Source: Metabacillus rhizolycopersici
Lineage (GTDB): Bacteria; Bacillota; Bacilli; Bacillales; Bacillaceae
Direction of reading: 5' to 3'
DNA length: 64,000 bases
Assembly (NCBI RefSeq): GCF_020075705.1
Contig: NZ_JAIQUM010000007.1
Coordinates: 72,968-136,967, forward strand
Made by a program: the position numbers and the translations under genes. Below, piece by piece: positions 8,822 through 17,039 of this stretch (position 1 is the first letter of the stretch; every line of letters begins with the position of its first letter). The notes under the pieces are model-generated. The model was not told the DNA's origin. It ran no database searches and saw nothing but the letters and a program-made list of their open reading frames with translations.

Positions 8822-8967
8822 TTTACCTCTTTCCTTTTTCTTATCATTGTATATGATTTTCAACATCCATAATAGCTTGATTATCTTATTATGTTTCTTG
8901 AATTCTTTTCTATTTCATTATAGGATGCAAAGAGGCAATTTACATTTTAGAATTAGAGGTATTGATA

Positions 8968-10155
8968 ATGAATAAGCAGAGTATGCGATTTTGGATTCTC
9001 GTCTCAATCGTAGGAATATCGGGTTTTAGTCAAGGAATGCTTCTCCCGCTCATAGCAGTTATTTTTGAAAATAGTGGCGTTTCCTCAAACTTAAACGGCC
9101 TGAACGCAACTGCACTATATATTGGGATATTATTAGTATCGCCTTTTATGGAAGAACCGCTCCGAAGATTTGGATATAAACCGATCATTATCCTTGGCGG
9201 ACTTCTTGTCGCGATCTCACTAGGGTTATTCCCACTGTGGAAATCATTTTGGTTTTGGTTTGCACTACGTCTCATTATTGGAATTGGTGATCATGCCCTG
9301 CATTTTGGAACACAAACATGGATTACTACCACTTCATCAGAAAAGAATCGTGGGCGAAACGTCTCTCTTTACGGGTTATTTTTTGGTGTTGGCTTTGCAG
9401 CAGGACCATTAATGACGCCTTTAATTACCATCCATGAAGCACTTCCTTTCATTCTTTCCTCCGCTCTTTGCTTTATTGGGTGGTTATTGCTGTTCCTATT
9501 GAAAAATGATTATCCAGAACAAACCATTGAAGTCAATTCACTCAAAGAAACAATGAAACGTTTTGGTACCGCGTGGAAATATGGATGGGTAGCTTTTTTG
9601 CCTCCGCTAGGATACGGCTTTTTAGAATCATCCTTAAATGGGAGCTTCCCGATCTATGGATTACGAATCGGAATCGATCTGACAAATATATCTATTTTGT
9701 TATTTTCATTTGCCATTGGTGGTATTTTGTTTCAGCTTCCGCTTGGCATGATTAGTGATAAATTTGGTAGAAAAACGATTTTGATGTCCGTTTTGTTCAT
9801 TGGAGTTGTTAGTTTTACATTTGCTAGCTTTGTTGAGGACTCCATTCAACCTTTAACAGCTTGTCTTTTCATTGCAGGAATGGCTGTCGGTTCCACTTTC
9901 TCATTAGGCATTAGCTATATGAGCGACTTAATGCCTAAGAATCTATTGCCTACAGGTAATTTATTATGTGGTATTGCATTTAGTGTCGGAAGCTTACTTG
10001 GGCCTTATTTAGGCGGAATGTTTATTGCGTATACTGAAAACATTAGCTATTTTCTTATTATTAGCAGCATGCTACTAGCTATTTTTATCGCTATTACAGC
10101 ATATCGCCCTAAATATGTCACCCAAATTGAATACGCGAATAAAAAAGCTTCGTAA
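8968..10155 (+). CDS. yfkF: MFS transporter, YfkF-like
   Basis: A 395-residue major facilitator protein with twelve helices. A degenerate motif A (PLRRFGYKPII) follows helix 2, and a full one (GMISDKFGRKTI) follows helix 8. The start ATG at 8968 lies 7 bases after AGAGGT; a TTG two codons earlier is less likely. It resembles drug-efflux type MFS proteins, and its place beside the chaA-like gene matches B. subtilis yfkF. The substrate is unknown. A terminator follows directly. Confidence 0.82.
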   Translation: MNKQSMRFWILVSIVGISGFSQGMLLPLIAVIFENSGVSSNLNGLNATALYIGILLVSPFMEEPLRRFGYKPIIILGGLLVAISLGLFPLWKSFWFWFALRLIIGIGDHALHFGTQTWITTTSSEKNRGRNVSLYGLFFGVGFAAGPLMTPLITIHEALPFILSSALCFIGWLLLFLLKNDYPEQTIEVNSLKETMKRFGTAWKYGWVAFLPPLGYGFLESSLNGSFPIYGLRIGIDLTNISILLFSFAIGGILFQLPLGMISDKFGRKTILMSVLFIGVVSFTFASFVEDSIQPLTACLFIAGMAVGSTFSLGISYMSDLMPKNLLPTGNLLCGIAFSVGSLLGPYLGGMFIAYTENISYFLIISSMLLAIFIAITAYRPKYVTQIEYANKKAS

Positions 10156-10163
10156 AACTAAGA

Positions 10164-10193
10164 ATGGGCTGACAAATTTGTTAGCTCATTTTT
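10164..10193 (+). terminator. Terminator of the yfkF-like gene
   Basis: Arms ATGGGCTGACA and TGTTAGCTCAT around AATT, with a T-run, nine bases past the stop codon. Confidence 0.75.
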
Positions 10194-10298
10194 ACAATCT
10201 TTTTTAAAAAAGGTTGAACATTCTAAATTATCTGTTATATAATAATACTAACAAGAATAAGCTGTATCATAACAACAAAAAGGGAGATGAGTGATACG

Positions 10299-10448
10299 AT
10301 GTTGAATAGACAAGAGCGCACTAATATGATTGAATTTATTGAAAAAATGAAGGGAATTGATAGAACTTCACTTCTTTATATGACAGATGCGGATATCGAG
10401 CATATTTATAGCACAGTTTATTACACCTACATTGAGCTTGCTGAATAG
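10299..10448 (+). CDS. BH0509-family small protein
   Basis: A 49-residue soluble protein beginning MLNRQERTNMIEFIEKMKGI, then a TDADIEHIYSTVYYTYIE segment. This matches the small BH0509 family found in Bacillaceae, of unknown role. It is acidic, without a signal peptide, and probably two or three helices. A GGGAG site lies 12 bases upstream of this ATG; an in-frame ATG at 10287 directly abuts the site and is less likely. It has its own strong terminator, so it is a single-gene unit. Confidence 0.72.
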   Translation: MLNRQERTNMIEFIEKMKGIDRTSLLYMTDADIEHIYSTVYYTYIELAE

Positions 10449-10488
10449 AGGAAGGACTTAACATTCTCAATGTCAACAATAGAAAAAT

Positions 10489-10525
10489 GGCTGACTAAAG
10501 AATAATTCTTTAGTCAGCCGTTTTT
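10489..10525 (+). terminator. Strong terminator after the BH0509-family gene
   Basis: Perfect 12-bp arms GGCTGACTAAAG (10489-10500) and CTTTAGTCAGCC (10508-10519) with a 7-base loop and TTTTT after G10520. Confidence 0.88.
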
Positions 10526-10551
10526 CTTTGTAATATCAGAATTTATAATTT

Positions 10552-10635
10552 TTAGCTTCGAAAATTGTCCAGCTCCAGCGCCTAGCCCCTCTTGGGTCTA
10601 AGCCTGAGGCTGAACAAGGCGCTTACGCTTTTCTT
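10552..10635. repeat. Repeat family A, copy A1
   Basis: A GC-rich interspersed element. One end carries GCTTCGAAAATTGTCCAGCT and CAGCGCC; the other carries AAGGCGCTTACGCTTTTCT. The two ends can pair (GCGCC with GGCGC). Related copies lie near 14271, 30625, 32762, 44713 and 44876. It lies beyond the terminator of the preceding gene and overlaps no coding frame. Confidence 0.7.
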
Positions 10636-10743
10636 TTAATGATAGCCGTTCTGCCCGTTAGCGCTACCACTTGTCTTTTGTTTTGGTTTACTGTTTGAAT
10701 TTTGCTTGTTGTGGCTACCGCCTTTTTTTGTATGCTTTGTCAT
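10636..10743 (-). CDS. Small basic Gly/Ser/Asn/Lys-rich protein
   Basis: A 35-residue frame begins MTKHTKKGGSHNKQNSNS and ends NGQNGYH. It is strongly basic, with no hydrophobic stretch. An AGAGGGG site lies 6 bases upstream of the ATG at 10741-10743 (a second ATG directly precedes it). Composition recalls the many minor small proteins of spore-formers, but I recognise no named family. The clear binding site and biased composition support a real gene. It borders repeat copy A1. Confidence 0.5.
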   Translation of the reverse strand: MTKHTKKGGSHNKQNSNSKPKQKTSGSANGQNGYH

Positions 10744-10842
10744 CATAATCCCCTCTTTCCGTGGAAGTAAAGACTAACTGTCTTCATTCAATACTATTCC
10801 ACATGAATCACGTAAGTATGAGATGAAGGAATTGGAAAAACA

Positions 10843-11664
10843 TTAATACACATCTTTCCTTTTATATAGTAGTCCATTTAACTCCCCACCTAAGATAATG
10901 ATCATTCCTGATAAATACAGCCAGATCATTAATACAATGACGCCACCTATGCTACCATAATGTGCACTATAGTTCGCAAAATTTCCTACATAATAAGAAA
11001 AGGCTGAAGAAACAACAATCCAACCAGCTGTTGCAGCAATTGAACCAGGTAACACATCTTTTAGATGTAAATGTTTGTTAGGTGCAAAGAAATAAATCGC
11101 TGTAAATACAAGTAACAGAATTATTCCACTGACAAGCCATCGAAATGTATTCCAGACTGATAAAAATTGCTCCGAGAATCCAAAGTTCGCAAAGATAAAA
11201 AGTCCAATCTCCCTACCAAACACAGGTAGTAATAATGCAACGACAATGACAAATACCATCGCAATGGTCAGTAAAATAGCCATACCACGCGCAACAAGAA
11301 ACGGCCTACTTTCATCAACTCCATATGCTCGATTTAATGCTTTTACAATTGCATTCATTCCATTAGATGCTGACCAAAGTGTCGCAATAATACCGAAAGA
11401 TAATAATCCACCATTTTTTTTATCAATGATTTGGTCAAGTATCCTATCGATCATTTGAATCGTCTCATCAGGAGCAAATTGCTTGATGACACCAAGAACA
11501 TCAACCTGAGAAATAGGTAAGTAACCTATCAGCGTAATCAAGAAAATCAGAAATGGAAACAGGGACAAGAGAAAAAAATAAGAAAGTTGCGCAGAAAAGC
11601 CAGATACTTCATCATTAGCAAATCGTTTTAGTAGTTCTTTATAAAATGAGCCTTCTCTAAACAT
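10843..11664 (-). CDS. yfkH: YihY/BrkB-family membrane protein (YfkH-like)
   Basis: A 273-residue protein with six hydrophobic helices, of the YihY/BrkB family (formerly misnamed ribonuclease BN). Family signatures include AQLSYFFLLSLFPFLIFLI at residues 25-43, LWSASNGMNAIVKALNRAYG near 100-119 and the closing GGVIVLMIWLYLSG then ILGGELN. Start ATG follows GAGGTG. It is the last gene of a three-gene minus-strand unit with YfkI-like and YfkJ-like genes (gaps of 9 and 16 bases), the same set as in B. subtilis. Its biochemical role is unknown; a transporter or envelope role has been suggested for relatives. Confidence 0.85.
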   Translation of the reverse strand: MFREGSFYKELLKRFANDEVSGFSAQLSYFFLLSLFPFLIFLITLIGYLPISQVDVLGVIKQFAPDETIQMIDRILDQIIDKKNGGLLSFGIIATLWSASNGMNAIVKALNRAYGVDESRPFLVARGMAILLTIAMVFVIVVALLLPVFGREIGLFIFANFGFSEQFLSVWNTFRWLVSGIILLLVFTAIYFFAPNKHLHLKDVLPGSIAATAGWIVVSSAFSYYVGNFANYSAHYGSIGGVIVLMIWLYLSGMIIILGGELNGLLYKRKDVY

Positions 11665-11673
11665 ACATTCACC

Positions 11674-12006
11674 TCATGAGCGCTGATGTTTTGAAATAAA
11701 TCTCTCCTTTGATTCTTGTAGCAAATTTACTATTTGTGGTGTTGTTTCTTTTAGCTCTTTTACTTTTTCATTGATAAAAGAAATATCCTCTGACACTTCT
11801 TGAACCGTATCTTTTACATCCTCAACTTTTTGCTTTACTTCATTTGTAAATGACGTCGGCTCTTTTATATATCCCTTTATTTTAGAAGAAGCATTTTTTC
11901 CACATGCTACAACATCTTGACGTGTGCGTCTGTCAAATAAAGAAACAGCAGCACCTACAAGGGCACCCACTAGCATCCCTGTTAACAACTTATTTTCATT
12001 TGCCAT
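11674..12006 (-). CDS. yfkI: YtxH-domain protein (YfkI-like)
   Basis: A 110-residue protein with one N-terminal hydrophobic segment (LLTGMLVGALVGAAVSLF, residues 7-24), followed by RTRQDV and a long helical, charged tail that probably forms a coiled coil. This is the YtxH (GvpP-like) layout seen in general stress proteins. The start lies downstream of AAAGGGGGA. It sits between the phosphatase and the BrkB-like genes in a probable operon. A role in stress response is known for relatives in B. subtilis but the molecular function is not. Confidence 0.8.
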   Translation of the reverse strand: MANENKLLTGMLVGALVGAAVSLFDRRTRQDVVACGKNASSKIKGYIKEPTSFTNEVKQKVEDVKDTVQEVSEDISFINEKVKELKETTPQIVNLLQESKERFISKHQRS

Positions 12007-12022
12007 AAAGTTGTCCCCCTTT

Positions 12023-12493
12023 TTAAAGCTTATGAATTTTTTTGATTTCCTTTAACAGATTTTCACAGCTTTGTGTGACCATTTCATATACCTCATCAAA
12101 GTTCCCAGTATAATAAGGGTCAGGTACATCCGCAATCGGATAATCCTCAATATAATCAAGAAGTCGTGCAATTTCTCCCGACTGTTTATAGCCCGCTAGT
12201 CGTCTAATATTCCCAATGTTTTCATTATCCATGCCAATAATATAGTCAAAGCTATTCAGATCATCTTCCTTAAGCTGTCTTGCCTTCTGCCCTTCATAGG
12301 ATATTTGATTCTCATCTAATATATGACAGGTTCCCTCATGAGGTGGTTTTCCGATATGCCAACTACCTGTTCCAGCTGAATCAACAGTGATTTTACCTTC
12401 AAGACCTTCCTTTTGAATTAAATGTCTCATTACCGCTTCAGCCATTGGTGAACGGCATATGTTCCCTAAGCAAACAAATAATATTTTTACCAT
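12023..12493 (-). CDS. yfkJ: Low-molecular-weight protein-tyrosine phosphatase (YfkJ-like)
   Basis: A 156-residue cytoplasmic phosphatase that removes phosphate from tyrosine residues. The P-loop CLGNICRSPMAEAV (residues 8-21) holds the nucleophilic cysteine and the arginine in C-x5-R-S. The general acid Asp lies in VPDPYYTGNFDEVYEM (about residues 122-137). AGGAGGGG lies just before the start. It is the first gene of a unit with YfkI-like and YfkH-like genes, as in B. subtilis. The upstream region contains a repeat B copy and no recognisable sigma-B promoter. Confidence 0.92.
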   Translation of the reverse strand: MVKILFVCLGNICRSPMAEAVMRHLIQKEGLEGKITVDSAGTGSWHIGKPPHEGTCHILDENQISYEGQKARQLKEDDLNSFDYIIGMDNENIGNIRRLAGYKQSGEIARLLDYIEDYPIADVPDPYYTGNFDEVYEMVTQSCENLLKEIKKIHKL

Positions 12494-12507
12494 ATTTCCC
12501 CTCCTAT

Positions 12508-12599
12508 AAAGTGAGACTTATCTTAATCTTTGTGGGCAGTTATCCCCCTATCTTCTTTGTTGCTCTTGAATCTTGAGATAGAGTGATTACTGTCCTCCA
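12508..12599. repeat. Repeat family B, copy B1
   Basis: A partial copy reading GTGAGACTTATC, then GGGCAGTTAT, CTTCTTTGTTG, GAATCTTGAGAT and TTACTGTCC on the plus strand. It aligns with better copies near 45000, 47300 and 60640. It sits 15 bases upstream of the phosphatase start. From 12600 to 12824 I see only a lone TTGACA (12721) without a convincing -10 box. Confidence 0.65.
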
Positions 12600-12824
12600 A
12601 GAATAGGATAAAATGTCTCCAGATTTTTTCAAGTAAAAGCAAGGTGCTTATTACAATGATAATCTTTCCTCAAGAAGTTTTCCTTATATTTCAGATAATT
12701 TTCTATAACTAGAGAAAATGTTGACATTTACGTTGCTATTTCAGAATACCCTTCAATAAGTGACCTAGCAGGACATTCCTGACAAGTGGTCACCAGACAA
12801 AACACAAGGGGGATGGTATAGATT

Positions 12825-14189
12825 ATGATGGAACAACTAGAAGCAATCATCGGTAATGTTAGTAACTTTATTTGGGGGCCTCCACTTCTTATTTTAGTGG
12901 TTGGTACAGGTTTATTTTTAACATTTCGGTTAGGTTTCTTACAATTTCGGATGCTGCCGTATTCATTAAAATTAGCTTTCTCAAAAAATCAGGACAAAAA
13001 GTCAGATGGCGATATTTCTCACTTCCAAGCACTGATGACCGCTCTAGCTGCTACAGTCGGAACCGGAAATATCGTTGGGGTGGCTACTGCTGTTTTACTT
13101 GGTGGACCTGGTGCCATTTTTTGGATGTGGATTACAGCACTCGTGGGTATGGCTACGAAATATGCTGAGGCGATTTTAGCTGTAAAGTATCGTGTAAAGG
13201 ACAAAAACGGAGAAATGTCCGGTGGTCCAATGTATTATTTAGAACGAGGATTAAAGCAAAAATGGCTAGGGGTACTTTTCGCGATCTTCGGGGCCATCGC
13301 TGCGTTTGGTATTGGGAACATGGTTCAATCTAACTCTGTTTCTGGTGTCATGCAGTCAACGTTTTCTGTCCCTCCTGTTGTTACAGGTATTATTATTACA
13401 ATCTTTACCGCTCTTGTCATTTTGGGTGGCATAAAATCAATTGGACGAGTAACTGCCTATTTTGTTCCTATTATGGCCTTATTTTATTTAATTGCCGGAT
13501 TAATTGTCTTAATCATGAATGCTAGCATCGTTCCAGATGCACTTGCGCTTATTTTTTCTGATGCATTTACTGGAGAAGCTGCTGCTGGTGGTGCAATTGG
13601 TACTGTCATCCGCTGGGGTGTAGCTCGTGGCGTGTTCTCTAATGAGGCGGGTTTAGGTTCAGCACCAATCGCTGCCGCAGCTGCAAAAACGGATTATCCC
13701 GGGCGACAAGCTCTTGTATCAATGACACAGGTTTTTATCGATACAATTATCATTTGTTCAATTACAGGAATCACGATTGTTATGGGTGGTCTTTATACTG
13801 AGGGAGCAGAGGGGAATGCCCTTACTTCGATCACCTTTGAACACTTCCTTGGCCCAATTGGCTCCATTATTGTTGCGATCGGCTTGCTTCTCTTCGCCTA
13901 TTCAACCATACTTGGCTGGTCCTATTATGGGGAAAAATGCTTCACCTACCTGTTTAGCGAATCCATTGTCAAATACTATCGCTATGCATTTGTCGTTGCC
14001 GTTTTCATCGGTTCAGTCACCACTATTGATATCGTATGGGGAATTGCCGATGTTATGAACGGACTCATGGCCTTACCAAACTTAATTGGTCTCCTCGGAT
14101 TATCAGGTGTTGTCGTAGCAGAAACGAAGAAGTTTTTAGATGTGGTGAAGGAAGAAAAGAAACAAAAAAGAGAAGGTTCCACTTCATAA
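12825..14189 (+). CDS. Sodium:alanine/glycine symporter (AGCS family)
   Basis: A 454-residue membrane symporter that imports alanine or glycine with Na+ or H+. It has about eleven helices, and the family signature TALAATVGTGNIVGVATAVL at residues 67-86 is clear, as are GGPGAIFWMWITALVGMATKYAEA and the later VIRWGVARGVFSNEAGLGSAPIA. The start follows AAGGGGGATGG. No riboswitch or operator is visible upstream, in contrast with the second AGCS gene at 38260 that has a glycine riboswitch, so the two probably answer different signals. It interrupts the yfkJ-yfkK order of B. subtilis. Confidence 0.92.
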   Translation: MMEQLEAIIGNVSNFIWGPPLLILVVGTGLFLTFRLGFLQFRMLPYSLKLAFSKNQDKKSDGDISHFQALMTALAATVGTGNIVGVATAVLLGGPGAIFWMWITALVGMATKYAEAILAVKYRVKDKNGEMSGGPMYYLERGLKQKWLGVLFAIFGAIAAFGIGNMVQSNSVSGVMQSTFSVPPVVTGIIITIFTALVILGGIKSIGRVTAYFVPIMALFYLIAGLIVLIMNASIVPDALALIFSDAFTGEAAAGGAIGTVIRWGVARGVFSNEAGLGSAPIAAAAAKTDYPGRQALVSMTQVFIDTIIICSITGITIVMGGLYTEGAEGNALTSITFEHFLGPIGSIIVAIGLLLFAYSTILGWSYYGEKCFTYLFSESIVKYYRYAFVVAVFIGSVTTIDIVWGIADVMNGLMALPNLIGLLGLSGVVVAETKKFLDVVKEEKKQKREGSTS

Positions 14190-14268
14190 TAGCATCGCTT
14201 TAAAAATTGACAAGTTTTTGAATGCTTGTATGTATTTCATGATACAATAGCTGTAAATAGGTAAAGTA

Positions 14269-14400
14269 GAAGCGCCTTGCTTAATTCCGGGCAATAAGCT
14301 GCTCATGAAGGTCGTATTTACTTTCATTCATGAGCAGTTAGATTAGACACGAAAACTTAGTTCATAAAACGGGATACCTTTAAGAAGTACAGGCGCTTGT
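14269..14400. repeat. Structured region, probably a diverged repeat A copy
   Basis: Outer arms AGCGCCT (14271-14277) and AGGCGCT (14391-14397) enclose a perfect 11-bp hairpin, CTGCTCATGAA (14299-14309) with TTCATGAGCAG (14327-14337). The text TAGACACGAAAACTTA at 14344-14359 matches the end of repeat A copy A4. A TACAAT box at 14243-14248 precedes it, so it would be transcribed as part of the leader of the yfkK-like gene. A derived repeat is the simplest reading; a leader RNA is an alternative. Confidence 0.5.
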
Positions 14401-14457
14401 TAATAATAATCAGTAAAAACAATACATAATTTCTATGATTAGAAAGGATTGAAGAAC

Positions 14458-14682
14458 ATGAACTTAACAGAAAAATCCGTTGAAAATGTAGACTATATGA
14501 TTGAGCAAATCAAAGAAAAACTAAAAGTACTTAACTTTGGTGCAATTAAACCCTCTCACTTTGATGAAGAGATGTACGAAGAGCTTAAAGATATTTACGA
14601 ACTTGTCATGAAAAAAAACACATTCAGTCCAAATGAAATGCAAGCAATTGTTGAAGAATTAGGAAATCTTCGCAAACGCTAA
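14458..14682 (+). CDS. yfkK: YfkK-like protein (UPF0435)
   Basis: A 74-residue acidic helical protein of the UPF0435 family, beginning [20 protein letters not shown] and ending [10 protein letters not shown]. No membrane segment. The start at 14458 lies 9 bases after AGAAAGGA; an upstream in-frame TTG is rejected. B. subtilis yfkK follows the yfkHIJ genes and this location agrees. The role is unknown. It ends in a strong terminator that also carries the ribosome binding site of the next small gene. Confidence 0.85.
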   Translation: MNLTEKSVENVDYMIEQIKEKLKVLNFGAIKPSHFDEEMYEELKDIYELVMKKNTFSPNEMQAIVEELGNLRKR

Positions 14683-14697
14683 TATTACGCATTCTGA

Positions 14698-14742
14698 CCT
14701 CCTCCTTTTCTACATACACATGTAAAAAGGAGGAGGTTTTTT
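14698..14742 (+). terminator. Terminator whose 3' arm is the next gene's ribosome binding site
   Basis: Perfect 12-bp arms CCTCCTCCTTTT (14698-14709) and AAAAGGAGGAGG (14725-14736) are followed by six T residues and then directly by ATG (14743-14745). The AAGGAGGAGG that would initiate the small gene is thus locked in the stem, and the T-tract is the spacer to the start codon. Confidence 0.85.
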
Positions 14743-14904
14743 ATGTTAAATTGGTGGTTAACAACACTCAGTTTAGTTGGATTCCTCGTGATACTCATTG
14801 GCCTTGTGCTATTTGCCTTGAAAAGAGCTGTGAACACGGAAGATCCCCATCGGATAGATCCTATACCAATTGAAAATGATGATACCGAAAAAAAGAAGGA
14901 ATGA
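14743..14904 (+). CDS. Small single-span membrane protein
   Basis: A 53-residue frame begins MLNWWLTTLSLVGFLVILIG, continues hydrophobic through LVLFALKR (one helix, about residues 4-26), then has an acidic/charged tail (NTEDPHRIDPIPIEN, EKKKE). AAGGAGGAGG lies 6 bases before the ATG, an ideal site, but it is part of a terminator hairpin. A second terminator follows. I recognise no named family. The binding site, helix-plus-tail design and flanking terminators support a real gene of unknown role. Confidence 0.6.
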   Translation: MLNWWLTTLSLVGFLVILIGLVLFALKRAVNTEDPHRIDPIPIENDDTEKKKE

Positions 14905-14906
14905 AC

Positions 14907-14964
14907 GAAAACCTCCAAATTGAGCATTGATTTCCGCTCAAGAAGGGGGTTTTAGACTTTTTTT
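14907..14964 (+). terminator. Terminator of the small membrane protein gene
   Basis: Imperfect two-part stem: AAAACCTCC with GGGGGTTTT outside and TTGAGC with GCTCAA inside, then a run of T residues at 14958-14964. Confidence 0.65.
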
Positions 14965-15049
14965 CAGTCGGTTATTCCTTAATTAAACGTTTGTTTAACT
15001 ATTGTTTGCAGGGGTATCATCGGGGTTATGTCTTTTCAGGATTGGTTTT

Positions 15050-15135
15050 TTGTGCAGATTGAACCATCTTTTCTGGTTATTGAACCATTTACTACCTTTA
15101 TTGAACCACTTTCCATGCAGCTCGAACCATTATTT
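15050..15135. repeat. Four units of exact 21-bp periodicity (GAACCA core)
   Basis: GAACCA occurs at 15061, 15082, 15103 and 15124, exactly 21 bp apart each time, usually inside TTATTGAACCA. The rest of each unit drifts. The cluster lies in the non-coding gap between a small membrane protein gene and the 3' end of a hydrolase gene. There are no unique spacers or cas genes. Confidence 0.75.
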
Positions 15136-15180
15136 TTAACTTATTTATAGGATATATATGGTGTTTTTGAGGCTGACCCT

Positions 15181-16119
15181 TTAGCTTGAAGTCATTCTCT
15201 TTTCTTGTAAGCACAATTGTTCAATGTCCCCAATAAATTCAATTATCATGTTTTCATAACCTACAGGATCGGTATTATACGCCTCAGCATGACCTGCTCG
15301 TGGGACTAAATATAGCCTTTTATGTTCTTTCTTACGTTTAAACATATCTAACGTCATTTGTAGTGGGATAAATGAGTCCTCCCTTCCATGAATGAAAAGG
15401 ATCGGTGTTTTTGTTTTTTCAAGGCCTTTTATCGGAGAAATATCAGGAAAGCTCCATCCATGTCTCAGCTTTACGAGAAAACTAAGCAAATCAATTAAGG
15501 GATAGATTCGTAGCTTAAAATCGACTTTCAATCTAAATCTTAAGAGCGATTGAAAATCACTAAATGAACAATCTGCGATACAAAATTTCACACGCGGATC
15601 CCGCTTACTGATCTCCAAGGCAGATGCTGCACCTAATGACTCTCCAAGTAAACCTATAAAGGCTCTTTCACCCATACTAAGTACTAGATAGTCAATCCAT
15701 GCTTTTAAATCATCCTTTTCATAAAAACCAAACGATGTATAATTCCCACCACTTAATCCATGATATCTGTGATCACATAATAAAACATGGAAGCCTCTTT
15801 TTTGAAACATCTCTACATACTTAAAGCTTCCGAACAGTGACCACGAAATACCATGTGCGATAATAATGATTTTTGTTCCTTTTTCTACGGGAAATAACAT
15901 TCCATGTAGCTTATACCCATGATAAGACTGAATAAATAATTCTTCTTTTTTTATTGAATGAAAAATCTGGTCATCAATTTCTCCCTTTTGAATCCCAAGT
16001 TTATAGGTGTTTTCATAAGAGAACCTTTTTGGTGCAAGCAAAAGGCGACTAACTAAAAATAAGACAGCCACACCGACAATGGCAAACATCAACACAGATA
16101 CGCCTAGCCAATGCCACAT
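15181..16119 (-). CDS. Membrane-anchored alpha/beta hydrolase
   Basis: A 312-residue enzyme with one N-terminal membrane helix (residues about 4-26) and an alpha/beta hydrolase domain. The oxyanion region IIAHGISWS follows strand 3, the nucleophile elbow is LLGESLGAASA, the acid is the Asp of HGREDSFIP and the base is the His of GHAEAY, so the triad is intact. It resembles the YqkD-type group of Bacillus hydrolases. The ATG at 16117-16119 is preferred over an upstream GTG because of its distance from AAGGG. Substrate unknown. Family call is strong. Confidence 0.82.
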   Translation of the reverse strand: MWHWLGVSVLMFAIVGVAVLFLVSRLLLAPKRFSYENTYKLGIQKGEIDDQIFHSIKKEELFIQSYHGYKLHGMLFPVEKGTKIIIIAHGISWSLFGSFKYVEMFQKRGFHVLLCDHRYHGLSGGNYTSFGFYEKDDLKAWIDYLVLSMGERAFIGLLGESLGAASALEISKRDPRVKFCIADCSFSDFQSLLRFRLKVDFKLRIYPLIDLLSFLVKLRHGWSFPDISPIKGLEKTKTPILFIHGREDSFIPLQMTLDMFKRKKEHKRLYLVPRAGHAEAYNTDPVGYENMIIEFIGDIEQLCLQEKRMTSS

Positions 16120-16185
16120 GAATATCACATCCCTTCTATGCGCTTTTCTATATGTTATTAAAAGCGCCTAGAAAAGGTGAAAAAT

Positions 16186-16225
16186 CAAAAAAACACCACC
16201 TCAAGCTAACCTTTTGCGGTAGTGT
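16186..16225 (-). terminator. Terminator of the lipoprotein gene
   Basis: Minus-strand arms ACACTACC and GGTGGTGT (one mismatch) run into TTTTTTT, a few bases past the stop codon at 16232. Confidence 0.7.
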
Positions 16226-16231
16226 GTCACT

Positions 16232-16930
16232 TTAAATTGTCCACTGATCATGCACAATAGCTACTAGCTTCCATTCACCTTGCCCATCCTTTTCAAACAC
16301 AAGGTTCAAAGCCTTCCAATCCATATTTCCATATTCCTCAGTGCCTTTAATAAAGTATTCGATCGTATGTGAATCAGGAAAAACCTCTTTGATATTTCTA
16401 ATCATGTTCCCTCTTGATTTTACGTTATCAAACTCAATTTCATCTGCATGTTCATACGGTCCGTCATAAATAAATTTAGAATAATACTCACTTGGTGTTA
16501 ACTTAATCTGTTCTCCACTACCATCATAAGTTCCCCATATATAGGACTCATGATCATCGAAGAAGCCCTGTACGATTTCTTTCTCAAATGTAACCGCATC
16601 CTCTTTGATAAATACATAGGGTGAGAACAGTAGCCCTTTTTCAGGGTGTACATATTCAGATAATTCTTTTGCATTTTTCTCCTTTAAAAGTTGTAAAACT
16701 TCATCAGCCTTTTCCTTTACGAGGACGTTATCATCTACTTCTTGTTGATCTTCATTATTTTCTTTCTCAATGTCACCTGTCTCTGACTCCAACGCCTCAT
16801 CTATTCCTTGCTCTTCTTCAACATGATTAGATACCTCTTCGTTTTCAATTTCATTTACCTTCTCATTTCCACAAGCTGTAGTAATAAACGCGATCATAAG
16901 CAAAAATAGCAAAATGGATTTTTTCATCAT
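16232..16930 (-). CDS. Lipoprotein of unknown function
   Basis: A 232-residue secreted lipoprotein: a short hydrophobic signal (SILLFLLMIAFI) ends in lipobox ITTAC, so Cys20 would be lipidated and anchored on the outer face of the membrane. Residues 21-70 are very acidic and low complexity (NEIENEEV, DEALESETGDIEKENNEDQ) and probably a flexible linker. The rest looks like a compact domain of NTF2-like or DUF4309-like size with a beta-rich end (LNLVFEKDGQGEWKLVAIVHD). GAGGAGG precedes the start. No named family is recognised. Confidence 0.75.
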   Translation of the reverse strand: MMKKSILLFLLMIAFITTACGNEKVNEIENEEVSNHVEEEQGIDEALESETGDIEKENNEDQQEVDDNVLVKEKADEVLQLLKEKNAKELSEYVHPEKGLLFSPYVFIKEDAVTFEKEIVQGFFDDHESYIWGTYDGSGEQIKLTPSEYYSKFIYDGPYEHADEIEFDNVKSRGNMIRNIKEVFPDSHTIEYFIKGTEEYGNMDWKALNLVFEKDGQGEWKLVAIVHDQWTI

Positions 16931-17039
16931 GCTCCTCCTCTTAGTCTAGTTACTACCTCTTCCCCAACTAGTTCGATTGAAAACAAGAAGTAAGTAATTG
17001 ATACTACGTTGTCCGCTAGTATATATTGCTGTTCAAAAA

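Noticed and set aside
12508..12824. Sigma-B promoter for the yfkJ-type operon and a promoter for the first AGCS gene
   Set aside because: I found no GTTT...GGGTAT pair upstream of the phosphatase gene, and the TTGACA at 12721 has no matching -10 box.
14269..14400. Known structured RNA (6S, SRP or riboswitch) upstream of yfkK
   Set aside because: No motif of those classes is present, and shared end text with repeat copy A4 makes a diverged repeat the simpler reading.
15050..15135. Possible CRISPR array (also 5957-6048)
   Set aside because: Units are 20-21 bp with drift and no unique spacers, and no cas gene is in the window.
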